This document shows, in pieces, positions 54,327 to 63,412 of a stretch of DNA of 64,000 nt; position 1 is the first letter of the stretch; every line of letters starts with the position of its first letter. Under the pieces are notes generated by a model. It searched no databases, was not told where the DNA came from, and saw nothing but the letters and a program-made list of their open reading frames with translations. The stretch is from CAZQKW01 sp964594075 (GTDB lineage: Bacteria > Desulfobacterota > WTBG01 > CAIYCZ01), in NCBI GenBank assembly GCA_964594075.1, contig CAZQKW010000010.1, positions 1 to 64,000 on the forward strand, read 5' to 3'. Position numbers and translations under genes: made by a program.

Positions 54327-56378
54327 CTACCGCAATTCTATCAGCGGCTGGAATGGCAATTCTTCTTTTTCCCTGCTAAGCTGTGTGTGAAAATATTGGA
54401 ATTTGATAATACTTTCTTCACCATGGCATCTAACACACAACCCGTTTAAAACATCAGGCCGTAAAAAACTGTCTGCCGCACCGCCTTCTACCTCTTTCCC
54501 CGGCCCTTTTTCTGCACCCTTTTTCCATACGTGCGGATTGTGACAGGTAGAACATACAATATAGCCGCCCTCCGCAAACTCTCCTTCATCAGTATAAATA
54601 GGAAAAGCATTGTTCACCAGATCATAATAAATCAGATCGGTACTGGATTTTTCTAAAACTACCTGCCGGGTAAGAGCCCCGGGGTGAAATGCATAGACCG
54701 GCACTTTTTCCTCTGCATTTTTTCCTGGCGCATGGCAGCCGGTACATATTTGAATCATGAAGCTGTCGTGGTAATCCCCGATCTTATCCTTCCACGTATC
54801 CAGCCGGGAAGGACCAAGCGGCGCTGACCACAAAAATTTCTTTTGCGGCGCATTATGTGCACTATGGCATGAGCTGCATACGCCGCTGGTTTTGAGATTT
54901 TGCTGAAGCACATTCGTATAGTTCTGGCTGGTGATTCGCAAATCATGATCTGTCCCCACAATGCTTCCTTGATACTTATGGCAGGAAACACATACCGCCG
55001 ATGGATCGGTTGGTGAAAGACGCAGAAATTTCCCGGCTTTTCTGTCTCTCTTACCCTCGCGATCATGAAGTGGAGCTGGATTATGAACATCATGGCAGGT
55101 AAAACACCGAATAATACCATTAGCAACCCGGTTGCCCCGATCATCTGAAAGCGGCAGAAGTTTGGTATTTGCCTGCGGAGTCACTTTTACTCCGATTGGA
55201 TGTGAATAGTCTTTAGGTACAGCTTTTTCCCCGCATGCTCCTGCGGCATGACAACTCGTGCAAAAATCATCAGGAGTTTTAATGCCTCCCTTTACCTGAC
55301 GCGCCCAGATATACCGCTCTGTCCCCTGATGGACAAGATGACACGGTGAACATGTACCTGATTCAGCGGCACGGATACCGTGGATGTTCATTTCCTGCGG
55401 CGCCGATACTTTTAAATCATGGCTTGAGTGCAGGATATCTTGTTTATTCCGATGACACTGGCTACAAAGCGAATCCCGCTCATTATGGTCGGCCAGCAGA
55501 ACTTTTTGGTCTATAGCTCGATGTGGCTTATGGCAGGTTCGGCAGACCAGCACGCCTCCTTTACCCCTGAATACGTCTTCGCCACAACTCCATTTTTTCG
55601 GTATCTGGGCGGCCATTCCCGGAGATACATCTACCGGATGGGAATAACGCGGCGCACTGCCGGTTTTCACCATAAGAGGACTTTTGCCATGACACACTTC
55701 ACAGAGCACCGAACGGCTCAAAGGATCTTCTATGGGGAGAATAAGCCGCTGGTTTGAATATCCGCCATGGGATGTATGACAGGTTTCACAAATAACCACG
55801 TCCCGTGTCCCTTTGCCCAACTTTCCGCCTGCTATAATGATAGATTCAGGTGTTTTTTTTACCTCAATGTCAATGGGGTGATTTCCTTTTTCTAAACCTC
55901 CCACCATTTCAACGTGACACTCTTTGCAGAAAGACGAGTTTTCATTCCGTTTTCTAAGAAAAAACGAAAATTGCAGACCCTCCTCAAAGCTCACCGCATG
56001 CGGCGTATGGCATGTGGTACACTGCATTTGACCCTTTTCATCCAGTGGAAAATTAGGCGGGATTCTGATGTGCTGTGATGGTACAACTCCAATTTGATGT
56101 CCGGGATCATTGCAAATGCGATCTCGCGAATCACGCACTGAGCCATCATGGCATGAGAGGCACATTTCTTTGCTGCCCACTACTTCCTGTTCCTGCAAAG
56201 GTGCAAGTGGGGTTCCGCGATGTTCAACATAAAAAGTATATACCCACCGATAATGGCAAATAGCGCATTTTTTTGCCGTGTCAGCCTGGCGCGGTGCACG
56301 CAACTGGGCATGTGCTCCGGAACCCAAAAAGCACAGAAACAGCGCGCTCAAAATCAGCATACATTTCTTCAAATACAT
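54327..56378 (-). CDS. secreted 16-haem cytochrome c
   Basis: About 683 residues from ATG 56378 (a GTG 24 bases upstream is the alternative). The signal peptide is LILSALFLCFLGSGAHA. Sixteen CXXCH motifs are visible, from CAICH to CVRCH, many in the doubled-CXXCH style CHxxHxxx (CHTPHA, CHTSHG, CHKPHR, CHDVHN, CHSAHN, CHNPHV). It belongs to the same class as the next gene and probably evolved with it. The role is electron carriage in the periplasm or on the cell surface; a reductase active site cannot be assigned. Eighteen bases separate it from the trihaem gene upstream. Confidence 0.9.
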   Translation of the reverse strand: MYLKKCMLILSALFLCFLGSGAHAQLRAPRQADTAKKCAICHYRWVYTFYVEHRGTPLAPLQEQEVVGSKEMCLSCHDGSVRDSRDRICNDPGHQIGVVPSQHIRIPPNFPLDEKGQMQCTTCHTPHAVSFEEGLQFSFFLRKRNENSSFCKECHVEMVGGLEKGNHPIDIEVKKTPESIIIAGGKLGKGTRDVVICETCHTSHGGYSNQRLILPIEDPLSRSVLCEVCHGKSPLMVKTGSAPRYSHPVDVSPGMAAQIPKKWSCGEDVFRGKGGVLVCRTCHKPHRAIDQKVLLADHNERDSLCSQCHRNKQDILHSSHDLKVSAPQEMNIHGIRAAESGTCSPCHLVHQGTERYIWARQVKGGIKTPDDFCTSCHAAGACGEKAVPKDYSHPIGVKVTPQANTKLLPLSDDRGNRVANGIIRCFTCHDVHNPAPLHDREGKRDRKAGKFLRLSPTDPSAVCVSCHKYQGSIVGTDHDLRITSQNYTNVLQQNLKTSGVCSSCHSAHNAPQKKFLWSAPLGPSRLDTWKDKIGDYHDSFMIQICTGCHAPGKNAEEKVPVYAFHPGALTRQVVLEKSSTDLIYYDLVNNAFPIYTDEGEFAEGGYIVCSTCHNPHVWKKGAEKGPGKEVEGGAADSFLRPDVLNGLCVRCHGEESIIKFQYFHTQLSREKEELPFQPLIELR

Positions 56379-56420
56379 AAAACAATAAAACCTTAATCCC
56401 ACATTCCGGTCCTGAAAATC

Positions 56421-57245
56421 CTATTTAAATTTCTCCTCAAAAACTTGCGGAAGATAAAATACATCATAGTTCGTAAGCATACCGCCTATTTCCATTTTTA
56501 CCAGTTGGTTTGTGCGAGCGGCATCAAAACCCAGTTCTTTAAAATTCATTATGCCATCCGCTTTATGGCATTGCGAACACTTAATAAATTCATTAAGTTC
56601 TGTTTTACCGTGAAGTCGGTCAACAATTTGCTTTTTCTGTTCAGGTGAAAGCCGGTCCTGATTTTTCATATACATTTTCGCTTCCTGTATGATTTCAGCA
56701 GTATCAATTGACGCTACCATGCTCCAAGAATCATTGATTTTAGTCAGCGGTGTTAATTTTGAATAGTGATCATCAGTTTCAGCAAAAAGGCCACTTGACA
56801 TGTCTATCTCGGTACCATAAGGTTTGCCTTGGGGGTTAATATCGGTAGGGTTAATCCAAACAAACTTAACCATGCCGTGCTCAAATTTCAGATGGCAGGA
56901 TTGACAAGTAAGGAATTCGGTATGAAGGTTCATGATTGCTTTTGCCTTTTTATTTTTGCCGTGCGGATAGGGCGAATGGCAAATTAAGCAACTTGATTTT
57001 TCCGCCCATGCTTCAAGGTTAATGTCTTCAGTCACGAGATGAAAATGTTCATGTTTTTGTTTATGTTCCTGTTCTTTTATACGCAGCGTTTGGAATGAGA
57101 GCTCCTTGGTTTTAGGTTTGGGAGGCTCTTTGCGGCGTTCAAATTGGACTCTGAAAGTTAAATATCCGCTCAAAAGTGCAGAAAGGACAATGATAATGAT
57201 AAAAACCAAAACATCTTTGACGCGAAGTTGTTTTTGATTATTCAT
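56421..57245 (-). CDS. membrane-anchored trihaem cytochrome c (module B)
   Basis: A 274-residue protein with one N-terminal membrane anchor (DVLVFIIIIVLSALLSGYLTF) and a periplasmic domain with three CXXCH motifs: CLICH, CQSCH and CSQCH. The C-terminal tail (MNFKELGFDAARTN … MEIGGMLTNYDVFYLPQVFEE) matches the tail of the trihaem gene at 60599 and the debris at 60062. The start overlaps the CbcL-like gene by 8 bases. It probably takes electrons from that protein to soluble cytochromes. Family not named. Confidence 0.85.
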   Translation of the reverse strand: MNNQKQLRVKDVLVFIIIIVLSALLSGYLTFRVQFERRKEPPKPKTKELSFQTLRIKEQEHKQKHEHFHLVTEDINLEAWAEKSSCLICHSPYPHGKNKKAKAIMNLHTEFLTCQSCHLKFEHGMVKFVWINPTDINPQGKPYGTEIDMSSGLFAETDDHYSKLTPLTKINDSWSMVASIDTAEIIQEAKMYMKNQDRLSPEQKKQIVDRLHGKTELNEFIKCSQCHKADGIMNFKELGFDAARTNQLVKMEIGGMLTNYDVFYLPQVFEEKFK

Positions 57246-59112
57246 TGCGCTGCACTTCTTGCACCAGCTTGTCTTCCTCGCATATGGCTAAGCCTTCTCT
57301 CACCTGACGCTCATATTCAAGAAAGTGCTCTTCTATTTGATGATCTTTGGTAATACGGCCGTTCCAGAATGCCCATTGTATGGGGAACCGACCAGGGGCG
57401 CCATGCACATTGTAAAGATGCCAGAGGGTAATCACCAGAAACGCAAGAACCGATTCATCAGCATGCAGCAGCCGCAGCAAGTTAAAGGTGACTTTAGGAT
57501 AGGGAAGATAATTCACCATAGTTTCGGGGAACAGCAAACACACACCGGACAAAGTAAGCACCGAACAACCCCAGATCATTGCCAGATAATGAATCTTTTG
57601 TTTATACATAAACTTTTCCATCCGCGGCCGTGAACGCTCAAGGCCAAGGAAATAGCGGATATCAAACAGGAGATCGCGGAGATCCTTCAACAGTGGAAAT
57701 TGAGTTCTCCGGATATCAAATGTCCCATTTTTAATTTTCTTAAGTGATCCAAAGATCAGCACCAGTAAGTGATATACGCAATTCAGTGTGAACAAGATTG
57801 CATTAATGCGATGGACAACACGGGTTATGTTAATTCCGCCCATCAAGTTTATAACTTCATGAGAAATAGGCGAGTTGTGAAAGTATAAGGGTAAACCAGT
57901 GGCAACTGCAACGGTGAACGTAATACCCACGACAAAATGATTAATGACAATATGGAGTGAATAGCGGGGATAATCACCACGGGGATTAAAATCTACATAC
58001 CGGTGCAGATTGGGAATACGACCGAGATATGTTTCGCCGGGTAGTAATGGTTTGGAGAGTTTTTGAGGAACACGGAACCAGCGGAAAAACCGTGCGTCAT
58101 GATTACGCAGCCGTGCGTAGGTTTCCATACCCATGAGACTAAAAAGAAAAAACAACGTGAACCACATAACCCCCTGCATGGCAGATTCAATAATCGTGAT
58201 TTCTATGCCTTTGTCCTTATCCTTACTCAGATGACTATCAATGGCTGATATTTTAGCAATCGCGAGAGGATGGCATCCGCCCGCCTGGCAGGTGCGGTAG
58301 CGATTATCTGGATGAATTGATGACGCCGGGTCGGATGCTGGCAAAATATTATGTATCGTGGTTCCTGCATGACAGTTGGTACAATCTGCAGTATTTTGAC
58401 CGCCGAGTTGCAAAATACGGTAATGAATAGTCTCCTTATAGGTTTCAACAACTTCAGCGCGAGCGCCCGTAAATCCCATAACGTTTTGAAAATCTTTATC
58501 GCCATGACAGCTTGCACAGAGTTCCACGATTTCAAGCGGCTTTCGTACATGTTTGCGCTTGAAGCGATGATAAATATGTATAAAAATTTCCCTTAAACCC
58601 TGTTCCTTATGACAGTTCAAACAGCGTCGCAATACGGCATCTGATGGCACTTCTTCTGATAACTCATATACCTCGTCCGAGTGACAATATTTACAATCAG
58701 GCTTGAGCTGGGCTATCTCAGGCGGGTCTTCAGTTTTGACGCCGTGAACGCTCTTTCGATAATTTTCTGCCACCTCCCGATGAGAAAAAGCACCGCCGCT
58801 CAGGAGCTTCCATTTATCAATGTGACATTCTTTAGCGCAATCAACTCGTTGTGCCGTTTTCTTGTGCGGCACCTGATCAATATCAATATGGCAGTCAACA
58901 CAGGTTACATTGCGGTGTATTGATTCATTATGCAGCTTTGCATCCACATAATAGTTGTGCAGAACACCTTGTTCATCATAGCCCCGAAGTCTGCGGTATT
59001 TATGACAAAACAGGCAGTTTTCGGGATCACGGGCATATGAAATAGAACAACATATCAACGGCAGTAACACGAGACCAAAAAAATACATAAACATAATATT
59101 TCGCTGATTCAT
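57238..59112 (-). CDS. CbcL-like fusion of octahaem cytochrome c and cytochrome b
   Basis: A 624-residue protein. After a signal or anchor (MFMYFFGLVLLPLICCSISYA) comes a haem-c domain with six CXXCH motifs, one CX3CH (CAKECH) and one CX4CH (CQAGGCH): eight in all. From about residue 310 it becomes a membrane protein with five or more helices and multiple membrane His residues, like a diheme cytochrome b561/Ni-Fe hydrogenase type b. The ending PGRFPIQWAFWNGRI … EHFLEYERQ is conserved with the split cytochrome b at 61531. The layout resembles CbcL, the inner-membrane quinol oxidase of Geobacter extracellular respiration. It overlaps NHL and trihaem genes by 4 and 8 bases. Confidence 0.88.
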   Translation of the reverse strand: MNQRNIMFMYFFGLVLLPLICCSISYARDPENCLFCHKYRRLRGYDEQGVLHNYYVDAKLHNESIHRNVTCVDCHIDIDQVPHKKTAQRVDCAKECHIDKWKLLSGGAFSHREVAENYRKSVHGVKTEDPPEIAQLKPDCKYCHSDEVYELSEEVPSDAVLRRCLNCHKEQGLREIFIHIYHRFKRKHVRKPLEIVELCASCHGDKDFQNVMGFTGARAEVVETYKETIHYRILQLGGQNTADCTNCHAGTTIHNILPASDPASSIHPDNRYRTCQAGGCHPLAIAKISAIDSHLSKDKDKGIEITIIESAMQGVMWFTLFFLFSLMGMETYARLRNHDARFFRWFRVPQKLSKPLLPGETYLGRIPNLHRYVDFNPRGDYPRYSLHIVINHFVVGITFTVAVATGLPLYFHNSPISHEVINLMGGINITRVVHRINAILFTLNCVYHLLVLIFGSLKKIKNGTFDIRRTQFPLLKDLRDLLFDIRYFLGLERSRPRMEKFMYKQKIHYLAMIWGCSVLTLSGVCLLFPETMVNYLPYPKVTFNLLRLLHADESVLAFLVITLWHLYNVHGAPGRFPIQWAFWNGRITKDHQIEEHFLEYERQVREGLAICEEDKLVQEVQRNE

Positions 59113-60065
59113 TGTTTAACATCAATATCTTTATCAGAAATTTGATATACCCATACGCGGTTTGCAATCATATCTACCACATACAGTCTTTGGCGGTCAT
59201 CAATTGCAATACCTACAGGTGTTTTCCATTTGACTATCGTGCCTGATTCATCTCCAAGCACTGACAAAAAAATTCCGTACCGGTTAAATACCTGTATAAC
59301 GCCTAAATAGCTGTCACTAACAAAAACCCGATTGTCTTTGTCCACGCACACGCCCTTGGGTCGGTAAAGCTGACCCACATCAACGCCCCACTCGCCGATC
59401 GTGCTGAGTGCCCTGCCCTTCGGCTCCCATGCCTGCACGCGGGTATTGATCACGTCAACAATTAAAACCGAGGAGTCGTTTGCCACGGTTATAAAAAATG
59501 GGTAGCGGAACTCCTGGCGGCCCTCGCCCTCTCTTCCCCACGTATCTATATATGCAAATTTATCAAATGCATATAAATGAACTTGATGGTTGTCATTGTC
59601 AACCACGTAGATTCTATTGCGTTTCTCGTCAATCGCCAAATCAACCGGATCACTTAAATGCGAGGAACTTTTTGATCTCTGAATGACAAATTCGCTCAGC
59701 ACCCTGCCCTCTGGATCAAAAACCTGAACACGGCGGTTTCCGGTGTCTGACACAAATACTCTACCTGCACTGTCAATGGCCAACCCGAGAGGAGATTCAA
59801 ACTGACCTTTGGCACTTCCCTTTTTGCCAAAGGAAAATAGGTAGGTTCCTTTTTCATTGAAAACCTTGACCTGGCTGTTCACACCATCAAGCACATAAAT
59901 TTTATAGTCTTTGCCAATTGCCACGTCACTGGGCTGCAGAAAGCCGTGTTCAATATAAAACATTTGGTGTAATGGTGTGATTTTATAAGCATGCACCATT
60001 CGCGGAGCAAGCAGACATAATGCTGTGCTCAGCATGAAAAGTATTAGATTTCTTTTGGCCATCAT
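59109..60065 (-). CDS. exported NHL-repeat protein
   Basis: A 318-residue protein with signal peptide (LILFMLSTALCLLAPRMVHA), followed by about six NHL repeats: FLQPSDVAIGKDYKIYVLD, FESPLGLAIDSAGRVFVSDT, LSDPVDLAIDEKRNRIYVVD and so on, forming a beta propeller. Such propellers in cytochrome clusters may scaffold or dock multihaem proteins. It overlaps the CbcL-like gene by 4 bases (ATGA) and its own start overlaps the stop of the decayed trihaem fragment upstream. Confidence 0.88.
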   Translation of the reverse strand: MMAKRNLILFMLSTALCLLAPRMVHAYKITPLHQMFYIEHGFLQPSDVAIGKDYKIYVLDGVNSQVKVFNEKGTYLFSFGKKGSAKGQFESPLGLAIDSAGRVFVSDTGNRRVQVFDPEGRVLSEFVIQRSKSSSHLSDPVDLAIDEKRNRIYVVDNDNHQVHLYAFDKFAYIDTWGREGEGRQEFRYPFFITVANDSSVLIVDVINTRVQAWEPKGRALSTIGEWGVDVGQLYRPKGVCVDKDNRVFVSDSYLGVIQVFNRYGIFLSVLGDESGTIVKWKTPVGIAIDDRQRLYVVDMIANRVWVYQISDKDIDVKQ

Positions 60066-60369
60066 TTAAGCGACTGCCGTTCTGGTTCTAAAAACTTAGG
60101 TGTGTGAAACACCTCATATTGTTCAATCATTTTTGTAATCTGATCGCTTGCCACTATGGCAACCCGTACTTCGGAATAGGCCTGCTTTAATCCCATTTGC
60201 CGAGCATTTGGTCGTATTTTGTCCTGCAGGCCCGAATCAGTCAGTTTCTTTATATAAATTTTTTAGTGGTACTCCACCAGTTCCCATTCATCTATTAACC
60301 CGGTCAGCAAGTCGCCCCCCGTGAGGAATACTACCGGTGATAGTTATACATCATAATAGTGCCCAATAA
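60062..60369 (-). pseudogene. remnant of a third trihaem cytochrome gene
   Basis: On the minus strand, 60062-60238 reads KKLTDSGLQDKI … MGLKQAYSEVRVAIVASDQ … MIEQYEVFHTPKFLEPE then TGA. The pattern LG(F/Y/L)xxx … I..MI..Y..F..P.F matches the C-terminal tails of both trihaem genes (56421 and 60599). No CXXCH remains. Upstream in the same frame a TAA interrupts, and another protein-like run (VVFLTGGDLLTGLIDEWEL) follows. The end keeps an ATGA overlap with the NHL start, as the intact trihaem genes keep tight contact with their neighbours. So a third copy probably existed and was lost. No promoter or other gene seen up to 60598. Confidence 0.6.
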
Positions 60370-60598
60370 AAAAACTATGCACGCAATGTTCAACAAATTG
60401 CCCGAAGAGTGCCATAGTAAACACAGACAAATTAATATATTCTGATTTTAATTTTATGTTAATAAGCACCGGCCGCGCACCTTGATTAATTTGATTTTTA
60501 TAAATGATGAGAAAAATAGTGGGAGGTGGCCAATATACCTGCGCAATCGCTTTTAATAAATTTTAATAAAATATCCGAGGGACACAATTGTTGCCGCT

Positions 60599-61444
60599 CT
60601 ATTTGTTTTCCGAATGAAAAAAAAATGGGAATTTAAAGTCATTATATTCTTTAATCATTTTTACAATTTCAATGCGCGAGAGATCTGCAGAGCGGGTTTC
60701 ATTATATCCAAGCTCGCGATAGTTTAAATATGCCTGCTTACTGTGGCACTCTTCGCAGGTTACCGGCCGAGAAGAAATATGTTTCATCAGTTGCTTTTTG
60801 ATCGTCTCTTTCTGTTCAGTAGAATATGTGTCCTTATGCTTCATAAAATCAAGCGCTAATGCCGTTTCAGGGAATTTATCAAGGCGTTCGAATTTCCCAT
60901 CTATAAGCCTAACCGGAACTATTTTAGCGCCATAGTTCTGGTACTCTCCCTTGACTGCTTTCAATTCCATGCCACTGGTATCATCAAACCACTTAAATTT
61001 TATGTCAGCACTTGATTCTCGTCTGATATGACAGGTTTCGCATGATAGAAAAAACGTGTGCATGTTATAATAGGATCTAAACAATTCAGACTTATAATGA
61101 CAAAAATTTCCATGGCAACGCAGACACAGCGGTGCAGTCGAGATATTGGTGGCAACCTGTGATTCTGATACATGAAATTCACCGGCTCCGATTTTATGGC
61201 TTCTTTTTTGTGTAAATCGTTCCTCTACAATTTCTGCTTTGCGCTGAATGGTGCTGCGCGGCTGAAAATAAAGAAAACGTGCAAGGCAGTAAAGACAGAC
61301 CACAATTGCTGCCAAAGCCACATATCCAAGCAGATTATATATTAGCTGTAGTAGAGGATTTCTCAATTTATAATCCGGAACATCAGGGTTTAAGAATTTG
61401 AGGATGCGAACGAAATGACCGCCGGGCCCACTGCCACCATACAC
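60599..61444 (-). CDS. membrane-anchored trihaem cytochrome c (module A)
   Basis: A 281-residue protein with a Gly-rich start, an N-terminal membrane segment (LLGYVALAAIVVCLYCLARFLYF) and three CXXCH motifs (CLRCH, CETCH, CEECH). The spacing of the haems and the tail LNYRELGYNETRSADLSRIEIVKMIKEYNDFKFP match the trihaem protein at 56421. It follows the split cytochrome b by 86 bases. It probably links that cytochrome b/octahaem pair to periplasmic carriers. The first residues precede a long loop before the anchor, so the exact start is uncertain. Confidence 0.85.
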   Translation of the reverse strand: MYGGSGPGGHFVRILKFLNPDVPDYKLRNPLLQLIYNLLGYVALAAIVVCLYCLARFLYFQPRSTIQRKAEIVEERFTQKRSHKIGAGEFHVSESQVATNISTAPLCLRCHGNFCHYKSELFRSYYNMHTFFLSCETCHIRRESSADIKFKWFDDTSGMELKAVKGEYQNYGAKIVPVRLIDGKFERLDKFPETALALDFMKHKDTYSTEQKETIKKQLMKHISSRPVTCEECHSKQAYLNYRELGYNETRSADLSRIEIVKMIKEYNDFKFPFFFHSENK

Positions 61445-61530
61445 TTGAGTGAATAATAATCATTAATGAACATACCCTTTCACCCTCGTGCCCGCCGCCG
61501 CGCCGCAGTCCCGCGATGACACAGCCAAAT

Positions 61531-62250
61531 TCACTGTTCGCTTTTCATCATCCGCTCATATTCAAGCGGATGTTCTTCCTTCATTTCATGTTCAGATATT
61601 TTACCGTTAAGCCATACCGTTGACATGGGAAACTTTCCCGGTTTTAAATGAACCTCATAAAAATGCCACACCATAATGGCAGAAGTGGCAAGAATTGCCT
61701 CCATGGTGTGCACCAGAATAGAAACGTCAATGATAAACTTTGAAAAATATTCTTCAAACCAAAGAAATAGGCCCGTCACAGTAATAATGATACTGCCTAT
61801 AATTCCGGTCCAGTATTCCAGCTTTTCTTTATAATTAAACCGATCAAAACGTGGTTTTTGATGCCTCAACTTCAAATAATAGGCCACATTCTTTCCCGCG
61901 TCTTTTATATCCTGAAATCGCGGCATAATGTCATACAAAAAACTTCTTCCCGGTTTCGTTAGCAGCATGTACCATGCCTGATACAGCATGTTCACCATCA
62001 TGATGACGGCAGCAATACGATGAATTATACCTCGCCAGAAAAATACTTGTTCCCGATATTGCCCAAATAGTTGAACCCACTCTTCCGGCAGTTCAACCAT
62101 AAAACCCGTAACTGCCAGCAGAATAAATGTTGACCAGGTCAGATGATGCTGCAAACGTTCATGAAGGTTCATACGTATAAAATATCGCTGTTCATCATGC
62201 ATAGGATAACTCGAATGAATTGGCGGGAAATGATTATTAGTGCTGCTCAT
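61531..62250 (-). CDS. diheme-type cytochrome b subunit (module A)
   Basis: About 239 residues from ATG 62250, chosen because GGGGAGA lies 9 bases upstream; a start at 62298 would place 16 extra residues within the previous gene. Four or more membrane helices with His residues: HLTWSTFILLAVTGFMVEL, HRIAAVIMMVNMLYQAWYML, YWTGIIGSIIITVTGLFLWF, HTMEAILATSAIMVWHFYEVH. The tail PGKFPMSTVWLNGKISEHEM … EYERM is also in the CbcL-like fusion, which identifies this as the separate version of that protein's b domain. It should oxidise quinol in the inner membrane. Confidence 0.88.
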   Translation of the reverse strand: MSSTNNHFPPIHSSYPMHDEQRYFIRMNLHERLQHHLTWSTFILLAVTGFMVELPEEWVQLFGQYREQVFFWRGIIHRIAAVIMMVNMLYQAWYMLLTKPGRSFLYDIMPRFQDIKDAGKNVAYYLKLRHQKPRFDRFNYKEKLEYWTGIIGSIIITVTGLFLWFEEYFSKFIIDVSILVHTMEAILATSAIMVWHFYEVHLKPGKFPMSTVWLNGKISEHEMKEEHPLEYERMMKSEQ

Positions 62251-63412
62251 GATAATGTCTCCCCGCGCGTATTTCTCTGCGCGTAGCAAAATAATCAAGT
62301 ATCTGATGAATAATCATGGCGCTGATTAGAAAACCAATTAAACACATATAAAAATATTTGATCAGAACCAGAACAATGTTCTGGTAAGGTTGTCGTTCGC
62401 CTACATCTACGGTGACCAGTGCTGTCAGTAGTGACTGAAACGGTTTTAATCTTCCTTTTTCAATACTCTCTTGAAGATTCAATTTTTTTTGAGTGGTATC
62501 AAAAAGACCGGCTTTAAACTGAATAGGATGAACTTCTCCGCTGGCAAAACGAGACGTGGCATTTGGATGACACGACTGTGCGCCTCCGATATTGCTGCAG
62601 GTGCGCACCAGATTCTTTTCGTGTATTGCAGAACGCTCATCCTCTTTGCGCATAATCTCATGAGAAAGATAACCAACTGGTGCATGACAGTTTATGCAGT
62701 TGGGCGCATTAGGATCGCCAAATTTCAATGCCTGCCAGTGAAAGGTATCCCGGAATGTTCCCACAGTCTTTAATCCATGCCGGGACATCCGTTCTTCGTC
62801 ATCATGGCATGAAGCGCATAATTCCACCACCCGTTGAGAAGAACGTCTTTGATAAAGCCGCTCTATAAAGTGATGAAAAAAAGTGTCTGCCCATACATTG
62901 TTGCTATGACACCCCAGACACCGATCCATAACTTCCCGTATAATTTCTCCACTGCGATGATAGAGGTCATTGACTGCATGATAGATGGTATTTTCGTGGC
63001 AATAAATACAGGTTGGAAGGTCCTCAACATGTTTTTTTATTTTACCCTGCTCTGTTTTGCCATGAACGCTCAACTCATATTTTTCAATCATCGGTGCATG
63101 TGAAAATGGCTTGTTCGTGGATGGTTCAATAAGGTGACATTCATTTGCACAATCAACCTTTTTTACGACGCCATGGGGAAATTTTTCAATCCCTGCATGA
63201 CATTCAGTGCAGCGTATGTTCCCATGAACCGACCGATTGTAAAGATCGTTATTTATATAATAGATGTGTTTATTCCCCGACTCATCAATTCTGCCAAGGC
63301 CTGAATATTTGTGACAGAGAAGACAGTTTTCTTCATCAACTGCCCACGAAAGAGGCAGAAAATAAACGAAACAACATAACGTTATAACTATACTACGCGT
63401 CAGGTTTTTCAT
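62237..63412 (-). CDS. octahaem cytochrome c with C-terminal anchor (module A)
   Basis: About 391 residues from ATG 63412, which overlaps the previous stop as ATGA. Signal SIVITLCCFVYFLPLSWA. Six CXXCH motifs, one CX3CH (CANECH) and a final CX8CH candidate (CSNIGGAQSCH), aligned with the haem positions of the CbcL-like fusion (CX3CH third, long loop eighth). A membrane segment near the C-terminus (LVLIKYFYMCLIGFLISAMII) corresponds to the first helix of the fusion's b domain. It overlaps the cytochrome b gene by 14 bases. Together they are the split equivalent of the fused protein at 57238. Confidence 0.88.
   Translation of the reverse strand: MKNLTRSIVITLCCFVYFLPLSWAVDEENCLLCHKYSGLGRIDESGNKHIYYINNDLYNRSVHGNIRCTECHAGIEKFPHGVVKKVDCANECHLIEPSTNKPFSHAPMIEKYELSVHGKTEQGKIKKHVEDLPTCIYCHENTIYHAVNDLYHRSGEIIREVMDRCLGCHSNNVWADTFFHHFIERLYQRRSSQRVVELCASCHDDEERMSRHGLKTVGTFRDTFHWQALKFGDPNAPNCINCHAPVGYLSHEIMRKEDERSAIHEKNLVRTCSNIGGAQSCHPNATSRFASGEVHPIQFKAGLFDTTQKKLNLQESIEKGRLKPFQSLLTALVTVDVGERQPYQNIVLVLIKYFYMCLIGFLISAMIIHQILDYFATRREIRAGRHYHEQH

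Noticed and set aside
54327..56378. Possible octahaem nitrite or hydroxylamine-type reductase
   Set aside because: No CXXCK or tyrosine cross-link motif or catalytic haem signature was seen; the pattern is that of doubled-CXXCH carriers.
60240..60369. Dihydrofolate-reductase-like (RibD C-terminal) fragment suggested by GGDLLTGLIDEW
   Set aside because: Resemblance is to a short piece only; kept as unassigned debris.
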